DNA of 16,715 bases from Corynebacterium kroppenstedtii (lineage in GTDB: Bacteria; Actinomycetota; Actinomycetes; Mycobacteriales; Mycobacteriaceae). The translations under genes and the position numbers were made by a program. Positions 6,363-13,735 of the stretch are shown here, in pieces (the first letter of the stretch is position 1; each line of letters begins with the position of its first letter). Under the pieces are notes generated by a model. It worked only from the letters and a program-made list of their open reading frames with translations, had not been told where the DNA came from and did no database searches. The stretch lies in NCBI RefSeq assembly GCF_003243515.1, contig NZ_QFRA01000037.1, positions 1 through 16,715 of the forward strand, given 5' to 3'.

Positions 6363-7478
6363 ATGCCAATCATTCGCGTGAGCGCCGCAATCATCCGGAA
6401 TCGTGACGGCCAGTTCTTACTCGTCCGCAAGAAAGGCACAACCGCATTTATGTTCCCCGGCGGCAAGCCCGAGCCGGGCGAAACCCCAGATCAAACGCTC
6501 ATTCGCGAACTCGATGAAGAACTAAATCTCCGCGTTGGAACAGAAGATTTGACCTTCGTCGGCACGTTCCGAACAAACGCTGCCAATGAGGCCAACACAC
6601 AACTACTTGCCGACGTTTTTACGCTCGGCGACTCGCTGCGGTGGAGTAATAGTGCCGACGACGATAACGATGGTGACGACACCGACGTCGGCAATAATGA
6701 CAATAACGACGCGCATAACGTAACCCCGCATGCTGAGATCGACGCGGCGCACTGGTTTACCAGCGAGGATATTAAAACCGAACGCGAACCTATCGCGCCT
6801 CTGACGCGTGAAGTGGTACCGCAGTTATATGGGCGCGGGTTTCTCCTGTTCACCGGTTCGGCGTTGGGGAACAATCCGGTCTATCGGGAGGCCGTGGAGT
6901 CGCTGGTGCATTCCATCGGCGCGCACAATGACCACGTTGTTTATGGTGGCGGGCGCGCGGGCCTCATGGGAGTTGTGGGGGATGCCGCCGCTGGGGATGG
7001 GACGTTGTGTATCGGCGTCATCCCATATTTGCTGGCCGGTGTGGATGGCCCTAATGGGTTTAACCAGGGCGGACGGTCCTATGTTATTCCGCGGGCAGAT
7101 GGGACGGTGCCCACTCCGGCGGGTGGGGAAATCGCCCACGACCGTTTAACGCGCTTAGAACTCGTGCCCACGATGTCTGCCCGTAAAACGCGGATGGGGG
7201 AATTAGCCGATATCGTCGTCGGACTCCCTGGAGGTGCCGGCACTGTCGACGAGCTCTTTGACGCGTGGACCCAGCAGCAACTGGGCTACACGCAGCACGC
7301 TGTGGCGCTGCTCAATGTGAACGGTTATTGGGATCCGCTAATCAGCGCCATTAAACACATGGTGGCGGAGGGTTTCTTGAGCTCTGCGTACCTGGAGTCC
7401 CTCATTATTGCGGATACCTCACGGGAGCTGTATGAGAAGGTCGACGCCTGGGTCCCTCTGGCCCCGAAGTGGGGCTAG
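6363..7478 (+). CDS. Nudix hydrolase fused to a LOG/TIGR00730-type phosphoribohydrolase
   Basis: A 371-residue two-domain protein. Residues about 1-150 form a Nudix domain: FMFPGGKPEPGETPDQTLIR is followed by ELDEELNL, matching G-x5-E-x7-R-E-U-x-E-E-x-x-U, which cleaves nucleoside diphosphates linked to other groups. The domain holds an Asp/Asn-rich insertion at about 97-119. Residues about 158-371 form a Rossmann-fold LOG domain with FTGSALGNNPVY, VVYGGGRAGLMG, SARKTRM and LPGGAGTVDELFDAW, the PGGxGT motif that binds phosphate. LOG proteins release the base from nucleoside 5'-monophosphates, classically cytokinin precursors. This one has about 25 extra residues after VIPYLL and has SARK where MHERK is usual. 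ATG 6363 is chosen because it begins the conserved Nudix strand; TTG 6345 in frame would overlap the candidate -10. A joint role in clearing unusual nucleotides is inferred. Confidence 0.85.
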   Translation: MPIIRVSAAIIRNRDGQFLLVRKKGTTAFMFPGGKPEPGETPDQTLIRELDEELNLRVGTEDLTFVGTFRTNAANEANTQLLADVFTLGDSLRWSNSADDDNDGDDTDVGNNDNNDAHNVTPHAEIDAAHWFTSEDIKTEREPIAPLTREVVPQLYGRGFLLFTGSALGNNPVYREAVESLVHSIGAHNDHVVYGGGRAGLMGVVGDAAAGDGTLCIGVIPYLLAGVDGPNGFNQGGRSYVIPRADGTVPTPAGGEIAHDRLTRLELVPTMSARKTRMGELADIVVGLPGGAGTVDELFDAWTQQQLGYTQHAVALLNVNGYWDPLISAIKHMVAEGFLSSAYLESLIIADTSRELYEKVDAWVPLAPKWG

Positions 7479-7512
7479 AGTTCATACGCCCAGAGCCCCT
7501 CCTCGCCAGCAA

Positions 7513-8925
7513 CTACATTGCCGGGGAAAGTCCTCCACCGTTCGGGCCTTCGCTGATCCGGAAGAGGTGCTCGTTAGCGAATTCCTTAACACCCCACCGT
7601 TCCATCTCACGGCCGTATCCGGAGCGGCCAACACCGCCGAAGGGCAGCCCTGCCTCGGTGACGGATGATTCGTTCACGAACGTCATGCCGTCCTTCAACT
7701 GGCTGGCCACTTTCCAAGCCTTGTCTAGGTCAGAGCCCCACACGGAGCCGGACAGACCGTAGTCGGAGTAATCATTCGCGATGTGAACAGCCTCGTCGGC
7801 ATCCTTCGCCGGGTACACAATCGCAACCGGCCCGAAGATTTCGTTGCATCCGACGTCCGACGCGGGGTCAACGTCGGTAAGAAGGGTGGGCTCCATGTAG
7901 GCGCCATCACGATCCAGCGCGTGCCCACCCACCTTGATGGTGGCCTTGCCTTCCTTAGCGGCCTTGTCCAGGCGTTCGACAATGCCGTCGCGGGCGTCGA
8001 TGGAGGACAGCGGGCCAATGTCGGCCTTCTCGTCATCCCACGGGCCAACGGTCATCTTGCTGATGCGCTCTTCCAAGCCGGAGACAACTTTGTCGTAGAA
8101 GGATTCCATGACGATCAGGCGCTTCGGAGCGTTGCACGCCTGGCCAGTGTTGTACATGCGGATCTTCACGAAGTTGTCCAGGACGTCGTCGAGGTTGTCG
8201 TCGTCAAGAACGATGAATGGGTCGTTACCGCCCAATTCGAGCAGCGACTTCTTGTAGTTCTCGCCAGCGGTCTTGGCGACGGCTGCACCGGCCGCTTCGG
8301 AACCGGTGAGCGATACGCCCTTAATGCGCTTGTCGGCGACGAAGGCGTCCATTTGCGAACCGGAGGCGTACATGTTGATGAACACGCCCTTGGGCAGGCC
8401 GGCCTCTTCGAGCAGGTCCTGGCATGCCTGGGAGGATAGCGGGCAGATGGATGCGTGCTTGAGCACGAGGGAGTTTCCTAGCAGGAGGTTCGGTGCAGCC
8501 CACCGTGCAACCTGGTAGTAGGGGAAATTCCACGGCATAATACCCAGGATCGGGCCCATCGGGTCGTGCCGTACGAAGGTGCGGATCGCGCCCTGGCGGG
8601 GGAGCTCGGTGTCCTGCATGAGCTCGTAGGCGTGCTCGGCGTACCAACGGTAAATATTGACGACGATTTGGATTTCGCCCCGGGCCCACCGCGTGAGCTT
8701 GCCCATTTCTCGGCCGATGTAGCTGGCGAGCTCATCGGAGCGTTCTTCGTAGAGGTCAGCTACTTTGTTGAGGACGTTGACGCGCTCTTCAAGGGAGGTT
8801 TCTTTCCACTGCTTGTAAGCCTCGGTGGATTGGTCGAGGATCTTGTCGCGGTCAGCGTCGTCGATGCGGTTAAATTGGTCTTCTGTCTTGCCTGTACTCG
8901 GATTTTCTAATGCAAAGGTGCTCAT
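7513..8925 (-). CDS. gabD: succinate-semialdehyde dehydrogenase family protein (GabD1-like)
   Basis: An intact aldehyde dehydrogenase of 470 residues. Motifs are PWNFPYYQ (131-138), SLTGSEAAG, the catalytic glutamate in LLELGGND (E230), the catalytic cysteine in NTGQACNAPKR (C264), and EIFGPVAIVYP. The short N terminus (ALENPSTGK at once) and the sequence around the cysteine match the NADP-type succinate-semialdehyde dehydrogenases common in actinobacteria, which oxidise succinic semialdehyde to succinate. It differs clearly from the plus-strand enzyme at 419, so it is a second family member and not a recent duplicate. It is convergent with the Nudix-LOG gene (34 bases apart). The ATG has no Shine-Dalgarno; TAAGAC six bases upstream could be a -10 of a leaderless transcript. 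No 4-aminobutyrate transaminase is nearby, so the substrate stays inferred. Confidence 0.88.
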   Translation of the reverse strand: MSTFALENPSTGKTEDQFNRIDDADRDKILDQSTEAYKQWKETSLEERVNVLNKVADLYEERSDELASYIGREMGKLTRWARGEIQIVVNIYRWYAEHAYELMQDTELPRQGAIRTFVRHDPMGPILGIMPWNFPYYQVARWAAPNLLLGNSLVLKHASICPLSSQACQDLLEEAGLPKGVFINMYASGSQMDAFVADKRIKGVSLTGSEAAGAAVAKTAGENYKKSLLELGGNDPFIVLDDDNLDDVLDNFVKIRMYNTGQACNAPKRLIVMESFYDKVVSGLEERISKMTVGPWDDEKADIGPLSSIDARDGIVERLDKAAKEGKATIKVGGHALDRDGAYMEPTLLTDVDPASDVGCNEIFGPVAIVYPAKDADEAVHIANDYSDYGLSGSVWGSDLDKAWKVASQLKDGMTFVNESSVTEAGLPFGGVGRSGYGREMERWGVKEFANEHLFRISEGPNGGGLSPAM

Positions 8926-8969
8926 ACCACAGTCTTACACGGTTTGACTGGGTTTATCAGAAGGGCTGG

Positions 8970-9347
8970 TCAGTCCGTTGTTTCTTTCCAGATCTTCCAC
9001 GACGCGTGGATCATGGGAAGTTGCAGCGGGAGGCGCGCTATCCATCCGATCTGCTCCGTCCACGGCCGATCGAGGCGTTGGCGGACGGACTCGAAATTGC
9101 CCGGCCATACAGCGAGAAGCAGAGCTGCGGAAATAAGGCCACCATATTTGTTGGCTTTGTTATTGGGTGCGGCGAGGAGTGTGGCGGTGCCGAGTTCGCC
9201 AGCGCCGGACAGGTAGCTCCAGAACCGTGCTGTGCCGGGGGCGTAGGTGGGGACGATCTCTTCGAAAGGTTTGGGTGTGACGAAGTGTCCGAATCCGGCG
9301 ACGGTGTACAGGGTGGTCAGGCCCCAGCGGGCTTTATCAGAAGACAT
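8970..9347 (-). CDS. DoxX-like small membrane protein
   Basis: A 125-residue hydrophobic protein with about four membrane segments (roughly 8-24, 42-60, 68-84 and 100-119). The first segment with GFGHFVTPKPFEEIVP, then SGAGELGTATLLAAP and a closing LQLPMIHASWKIW, are features of the DoxX/DoxD-like family. Members are inner-membrane proteins linked in some organisms to quinone-dependent oxidation or redox balance; in mycobacteria a DoxX protein works with superoxide dismutase and a thiosulfate transferase. No such partners are seen here. The gene is 44 bases upstream of the aldehyde dehydrogenase start, so they may share a transcript. There is no Shine-Dalgarno; TTAGAACT lies just before the ATG and could be a leaderless promoter. 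Confidence 0.75.
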   Translation of the reverse strand: MSSDKARWGLTTLYTVAGFGHFVTPKPFEEIVPTYAPGTARFWSYLSGAGELGTATLLAAPNNKANKYGGLISAALLLAVWPGNFESVRQRLDRPWTEQIGWIARLPLQLPMIHASWKIWKETTD

Positions 9348-9432
9348 ACCCCAGTTCTAACATGGTGTCATTGTTTTCGCATGTCTTGGCGGATTTTCGC
9401 CAGCGCTGGTGGGGTGCAGTGGCCTGGTGGTG

Positions 9433-10089
9433 TTAAAGGGGGAGCCGTCCGGCTAGTGCGCGTGAGAGTGTGAGTTCGTCGACGTACTCGAGATCTCCAC
9501 CGATGGGCATGCCGGACGCGAGCCGCGAGGTAGTGAGGTCGGGGAAGTCTTTGAGAAGCCGCGCGAGGTAAGAGCTGGTCGCTTCGCCTTCGGTGTTGGG
9601 GTCGGTGGCGATGATGACTTCTTTGATGGTGGGGGCGTCTTCGTACCGTGGTTCGTCGGGTGTGGAGTCGGCGGTTTCGCGGTCGGGCAGTACGCCGGCG
9701 ATGCGCTGGAGGAGCTGTGTGATGGAGAGGTCTTTGGGGCCGATATTGGCGAGGGGGTTGAGCGCGCCGCCGAGCACGTGGTAGCGCCCTTGGTATTCGC
9801 CGGTGGCCTCGATGACTTCGATGTCTTTGGGTTCTTCGATGACGCAGATGGTGGTGGCGTCGCGGTTGGGGTCGGCGCAGATGCGGCAGACGTCGTTGCG
9901 GGAGATGTTTCCGCAGATGCGGCAGAAAGTGATGCCGTCGCGGACGGAGGTGAGCGCTGCCCGGAGTCGGTCGATGTCGTCGGGGTCGGTGTGGAGCAGA
10001 TGAAACGCTATGCGTTGGGCGCTTTTGGGGCCGATTCCGGGTAGGCGTGAGAACTCATCGATGAGGTCTTGGAGTGGTCCTTCGAACAA
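9433..10089 (-). CDS. recR: recombination mediator protein RecR
   Basis: A 218-residue RecR, slightly longer than the usual 198-203 because of an acidic stretch at about 137-151. In order: an N-terminal helix-hairpin-helix (SRLPGIGPKSAQRIAFHLL, 14-32), a four-cysteine zinc finger (C56, C59, C68, C71), a Toprim domain with CVIEEPKDI and YHVLGGALNPL, acidic D163 in ATDPNTEGEA, and the C-terminal GGDLEYVDELTLSRAL. RecR acts with RecO (and RecF) to load RecA on gapped DNA coated with single-strand binding protein. The start is TTG 10089, supported by the typical MFEGPLQDLI beginning and by AGGA five bases upstream. It follows ybaB by a 119-base gap containing tandem repeats, in the conserved dnaX-ybaB-recR order. 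Confidence 0.97.
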   Translation of the reverse strand: MFEGPLQDLIDEFSRLPGIGPKSAQRIAFHLLHTDPDDIDRLRAALTSVRDGITFCRICGNISRNDVCRICADPNRDATTICVIEEPKDIEVIEATGEYQGRYHVLGGALNPLANIGPKDLSITQLLQRIAGVLPDRETADSTPDEPRYEDAPTIKEVIIATDPNTEGEATSSYLARLLKDFPDLTTSRLASGMPIGGDLEYVDELTLSRALAGRLPL

Positions 10090-10140
10090 CGACGTCCTGA
10101 TTTCGTGGGTGGGGTGCGTGAGGGTGACGGGTGGCTAGGT

Positions 10141-10214
10141 TTTTGTTAAGGCCCGAGTGTTTTAAGCGCCCAATCGTTTAGGCGCCAGATGTTTAGGTGC
10201 CGAATGTTTTAGCC
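10141..10214. repeat. degenerate ~16-bp tandem repeats behind the ybaB stop
   Basis: Units seen on the plus strand are GAGTGTTTTAAGCGCC (10155-10170), CAATCGTTTAGGCGCC (10171-10186), AGATGTTTAGGTGCC (10187-10201) and GAATGTTTTAGCC (10202-10214), with a weaker unit at 10141-10154. The last one contains the ybaB stop codon. On the minus strand each unit carries a TAA (10211, 10195, 10180, 10164, 10148). Confidence 0.7.
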
Positions 10215-10511
10215 GAGTGCCTGGGAGAACGGGCCCATCTTTTCCTGCGCGTACGACTGCAGCGCGGTGTTGGCGTCCTGGAGCGCTCCGAGGACGAGGT
10301 CCTGGAGGGTGTCGACGTCATCGGGGTCGACGACGGATTTGTCGATGGTGACGTTGGTGACCTCGCCGGTGCCCTTCATGGTGACCTTGACCAGGCCGTT
10401 GCCTGCGCTGCCGCTGATTTCGGATTGTGCGATTTCACCTTGCACGCGCTGCAGTTCTTCCTGCATTTGCTGTGCTTGGGCCATGATTTCGTTGAAGTCG
10501 GGTTCTGCCAT
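10209..10511 (-). CDS. ybaB: YbaB/EbfC family nucleoid-associated protein
   Basis: A 100-residue protein of the YbaB/EbfC family. Visible features are the N-terminal helix with MAQAQQMQEELQRVQGEIAQ, a strand region VKVTMKGTGEVTNVTIDKSV, and the following DPDDVDTLQDLVLGALQDAN helix, all characteristic. These proteins form dimers that bind DNA with little sequence preference and are nearly always encoded between dnaX and recR, as here. The start ATG has a modest ribosome binding site (AAGAAG). A 168-base gap separates it from dnaX, longer than usual, so it may also have its own promoter. Nothing is missing. Confidence 0.95.
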   Translation of the reverse strand: MAEPDFNEIMAQAQQMQEELQRVQGEIAQSEISGSAGNGLVKVTMKGTGEVTNVTIDKSVVDPDDVDTLQDLVLGALQDANTALQSYAQEKMGPFSQALG

Positions 10512-10625
10512 TGTTGTCTTCTTTGTCGTTAATGATCGTCGTGTCGGTGTGTCATTGTCGCGGTTCAGTGTAACGAATATGTGCGACGCGGGTGGTTGTG
10601 GCTGGCCATGGCTCCCTGGAGGGGT

Positions 10626-10664
10626 GGGGTTCCCGTTGGCGTGAGGGGTTTCCGGCTGGCGTCA
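10626..10664. repeat. two degenerate ~19-bp direct repeats behind the dnaX stop
   Basis: GGGGTTCCCGTTGGCGTGA (10626-10644) is followed at once by GGGGTTTCCGGCTGGCGTCA (10645-10664). They sit between the dnaX stop (10680) and the ybaB start. Similar placement behind a stop is seen at 10141-10214 and 13689-13735. Function unknown. Confidence 0.5.
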
Positions 10665-10679
10665 CCGCTAAAGGAGGGC

Positions 10680-13613
10680 CTAGAGCGGTTGCGCGCCGAG
10701 TTCCTTAATGAGGAGCTCCATGGCTATGTCTTTAGCCGAGCGATGGTCGTAGTTGGGGTCGTCGCGCGTGGCGTTGACCATTTCTTTTTCGGCTTCTTCT
10801 TGCGTGTATTCGGTGCTTGCCGACGATTGGCTTTCGGCAGTGGCTACGCCCGTGTTGGAACCACCTGTGTCGGAGTTGCCCCTGGCGTTGGCGGGATCAC
10901 CGGTGGTTTCGGTGGTGCCAGGGCCGTTGGTGCCAGCGGACGTATTGTCCGGCGCAGGGTAATAGTCGTCGGGTGGTGGGCCATAGCCATCGGGATCGTC
11001 GGGTTCGGGTGGCAGTGGCGATCCGTCACTGAATTCTTGCGGTGAGCCCGCTTGTCTTCTCGCTGGTGGCGTGTGCGTTGGGCGGGACTGGCCGTTCCGT
11101 GATTGCGGTGTGGCGTCGTGTCGTGGGTGGGCATGCCCGTCGCCCTGCAGTTGGCTGGTCTCGTTGGCGTTCGACTGCTGTTGTTCTTGCGCTTTTTTCC
11201 ATGCTGCGGCTGCTGTTAATGCGGTGCGAGCAGAATCTGACAGTATGGATGTAGGCGAGGCCGGCGACGCGGGTGACGTGGTCCCCTCGAGATCGCCAGT
11301 CGCGGAGTCGTTTCCGCTGTCGGCGTTGGCGCTGGTCGCAGTGGCGTCGTTGGTGTTGGCGTCGCTGGTTTCGGTGTCGGTGGTGGCGGTAGCAGCGGAG
11401 TTATCTGCTACCGCTGAGCGAGGGTGGTCTGGGTGAGCGTCCTTCCATCGTTGGAGGGCGGCCTCGTCGGTACCGATGACGGCTTCAACGGTGACTGTTT
11501 GCCCGGTGGCGTCTGTGATTGCGTCCACTATGGACGTGTTGATGTGCTGGTCATTGAGCCTTTGCGCGAGCGCCCCGGTGTGGTGGCCAAGGACAACGTG
11601 GTTGTGGAAGACACCAAGAATGACAGCTTCGCTGACCATGACTTGTGCGACTTTGCTTCGCGTGCCGACGGCCTGCTTGATCTGTGTCCATTGTGGCCGG
11701 AGTCCATCCGCCGTGAGGCCGGTTTCGTGATCTGTGGTGTTGCGGTCGGCCTGATCCGTTTCCGCTCCAGCATCAGCGTGTTGGTCATGCTGGTTGCTTT
11801 CGGTATCGCTGGGCTGATCCTCGTGGCCATTAGCCGCGGGACCTGCACTGGCCTGGGAATTTTCACTAGCGTCGGCGGAACGTTCGCTCTCGGGGAGTAC
11901 GACGGCGGGGCCTTCTTTCTCTTCGATCCTGTGCATGCGCTCTTCGGCTTCGCGGGCGCGGGTTTCTCTCTCTTGTTGTAGCGCCTGCTCACGTAAGTAT
12001 TTAGAGAGCGTTTCCCGATCCATCGTCCGCGGATCCACAGACTCTTGTGATGGCGCAGCTTCAGCTTGCGACAATGCTGCAGCCTCATCCTGCGACGGCC
12101 TCGCAGCTTCATTCTGCGATGATGCCGTTTTTTCAGGTGCGCCTGGCGAAGAGCTTGGGGCCTCCTGGGACTTCACATTCTCAGCGTCTTGACGCTTCGT
12201 GCCCTCGGCTTCCTGTGGCATTGCGGTGTTCGCTTCCGAGGACGGTGAGGGCTGTGGCGTCGGAGTCTCAGTTTTCTTATTCTTGCGAGGCCAGATGATC
12301 CGCCCACCACCTTTGGCGCGGGGTGGAGTCGCGTTCGCATCAGATCCTGGGGCACCACTATCAGCAGCACCGTTATCAGCAGCTCGAGTACCGCCCTCAG
12401 CAGCAGAAGAACTCGTGCTCCCAACCCGATGATCCTTGTCGCTGGTAGAACGGCTGACCGCCGGTTGGCTACTCTCTAACGCTTCGACGCGTTGTGACAG
12501 TGCTTCTATGCCGTCGGCCGCGCCGGGCATGACCATCCGCGCGCACATGATCTCGAGGAGCAGTCGCGGGGATGTGGCGCCTTTTAGTTCGTTCAACCCA
12601 TCACTAACGACGGCCGCGCATCGCGTGAGTGTGGCGGGCCCGAGTGATTGTGCTTCGTCGGCGAGGGTTTCGCGCTGGTCAAGGGGCGCGTCGACAAGTC
12701 CTTGGTCGAATGCGTCGGGTATGGATTGGAGGACAAGTAGGTCGCGGAAGCGGTCAACGAGGTCCGTGGCGAAGCGCCGCGGGTCGTGCCCGGCGTCGAG
12801 AACGTTATTAATCGTAGTGAAGAGCCCGGCCGGGTCGTTGTTGGCCACGGATTCGACTGCGGCGTCGATGAGTGCGCTGTCGGTGATCCCGAGGACTCCA
12901 GCGGCGTGGGCGTAGGTGATGCCGTTGTCGTCGGCCCCGGCGAGGAGTTGGTCGAGGACGGAGAGTGAGTCGCGAGGGGATCCGCCGCCGGCGCGGATGA
13001 CTAGGGGGTAGACGGAGTCTTCGACCTGGACTTTTTCTTCGTGGCAGATGTGTTCCAGGAGTCCGCGCATGTCGTTGGGCGCGAGGAGCCGGAACGGGTA
13101 TTGGTGTGTCCTGGATTTGATGGTGGTCAGGACTTTTTCGGGTTCGGTGGTCGCGAAGATGAACACGAGGTGTTCGGGTGGTTCTTCGACGATTTTGAGT
13201 AGCGCGTTGAAGCCTTCTTTGGTGATCATGTGGGCTTCGTCGATGATGAACACGCGGTACCGGGATTCAGCGGGTGCGTAGATGGCTCGGTCGCGGAGGT
13301 CTCGCATGTCTTCGACGCCGCGGTGGCTGGCTGCGTCGAGTTCGGTGACGTCGAGGGAGCCGGGGCCACCGGGGGCGAGCGCTCGACAGGATTCGCATTG
13401 CCCACAGGGTGTCGATGTGGGCCCATGCACGCAGTTGAGTGAGCGTGCGAGGATGCGGGCAGAGGAGGTTTTACCGCAGCCGCGGGGACCGGAGAACAGG
13501 TACGCATGATTGATGCGTCCGGCGTCGAGTGCCCGGCTAAGCGGCACGGTGACGTGTTCTTGGCCGACGACGTCGGCGAATGTTGCGGGACGGTACTTCC
13601 TGTAAAGAGCCAC
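10680..13613 (-). CDS. dnaX: DNA polymerase III subunit gamma/tau
   Basis: The clamp-loader ATPase of the replicative polymerase, 977 residues, longer than typical actinobacterial DnaX (roughly 600-850). It starts at GTG 13613 with ALYRKYRPATFADVVGQEHV. The AAA+ core shows Walker A GPRGCGKTS (42-50), zinc cysteines C61, C70, C73 and C76, Walker B VFIIDEAH (121-128), sensor 1 FATTEP and the arginine finger in KSRTHQYPFRLL. After about residue 370 a long Ser/Ala/Glu/Gln-rich region follows, then a folded segment near GLRPQWTQIKQAVGTRSKVA, then a second disordered Ala/Thr/Asn/Pro-rich stretch up to a conserved C-terminal tail (RSAKDIAMELLIKELGAQPL). No Shine-Dalgarno is seen; TAGCAT (13625-13620) six bases upstream suggests a leaderless transcript. 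No slippery site for a short gamma form was noticed. Confidence 0.97.
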   Translation of the reverse strand: MALYRKYRPATFADVVGQEHVTVPLSRALDAGRINHAYLFSGPRGCGKTSSARILARSLNCVHGPTSTPCGQCESCRALAPGGPGSLDVTELDAASHRGVEDMRDLRDRAIYAPAESRYRVFIIDEAHMITKEGFNALLKIVEEPPEHLVFIFATTEPEKVLTTIKSRTHQYPFRLLAPNDMRGLLEHICHEEKVQVEDSVYPLVIRAGGGSPRDSLSVLDQLLAGADDNGITYAHAAGVLGITDSALIDAAVESVANNDPAGLFTTINNVLDAGHDPRRFATDLVDRFRDLLVLQSIPDAFDQGLVDAPLDQRETLADEAQSLGPATLTRCAAVVSDGLNELKGATSPRLLLEIMCARMVMPGAADGIEALSQRVEALESSQPAVSRSTSDKDHRVGSTSSSAAEGGTRAADNGAADSGAPGSDANATPPRAKGGGRIIWPRKNKKTETPTPQPSPSSEANTAMPQEAEGTKRQDAENVKSQEAPSSSPGAPEKTASSQNEAARPSQDEAAALSQAEAAPSQESVDPRTMDRETLSKYLREQALQQERETRAREAEERMHRIEEKEGPAVVLPESERSADASENSQASAGPAANGHEDQPSDTESNQHDQHADAGAETDQADRNTTDHETGLTADGLRPQWTQIKQAVGTRSKVAQVMVSEAVILGVFHNHVVLGHHTGALAQRLNDQHINTSIVDAITDATGQTVTVEAVIGTDEAALQRWKDAHPDHPRSAVADNSAATATTDTETSDANTNDATATSANADSGNDSATGDLEGTTSPASPASPTSILSDSARTALTAAAAWKKAQEQQQSNANETSQLQGDGHAHPRHDATPQSRNGQSRPTHTPPARRQAGSPQEFSDGSPLPPEPDDPDGYGPPPDDYYPAPDNTSAGTNGPGTTETTGDPANARGNSDTGGSNTGVATAESQSSASTEYTQEEAEKEMVNATRDDPNYDHRSAKDIAMELLIKELGAQPL

Positions 13614-13619
13614 GTGTGT

Positions 13620-13625
13620 ATGCTA
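13620..13625 (-). promoter_or_regulatory. candidate -10 element TAGCAT before dnaX
   Basis: TAGCAT fits TANNNT and lies six bases upstream of GTG 13613, so the transcript would begin at or near the start codon. There is no Shine-Dalgarno there. No clear -35 is visible. Confidence 0.35.
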
Positions 13626-13688
13626 CCGCCCGGGTAGGACACACAGTGGGCTTAGCATTTTTATGCCCCTGAGCTGGAGTTATATCAG

Positions 13689-13735
13689 GCCCGACGTTAT
13701 ACGTGCCCGACGTCGTACGCCCGCGGTTATATGAC
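13689..13735. repeat. three degenerate ~15-bp tandem repeats behind a stop codon
   Basis: Units GCCCGACGTTATACGT (13689-13704), GCCCGACGTCGTAC (13705-13718) and GCCCGCGGTTATATGAC (13719-13735). The last covers the TAA end of the upstream minus-strand gene. A weaker relative containing TTATATCAG precedes them at 13679-13688. The units resemble those behind ybaB: a TAA or TATAA core next to a GGGC (minus strand). Confidence 0.6.

Noticed and set aside
7471..7499. Inverted repeat GGGGCT ... AGCCCC between the convergent Nudix-LOG and aldehyde dehydrogenase genes
   Set aside because: Only six base pairs with a long loop and no T run on either side, so I would not call it a terminator.
9387..9409. 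Palindrome CCAGCGCTGG and small stem GGCG/CGCC after recR
   Set aside because: The palindrome has no loop, the stem is five base pairs at most, and there is no T run; chance is enough in such G+C-rich DNA.
11528..12112. Minus-strand 194-codon frame inside dnaX, considered as a product of frameshifting
   Set aside because: Basic low-complexity translation of the disordered region in another frame; no slippery sequence was seen at its edge.
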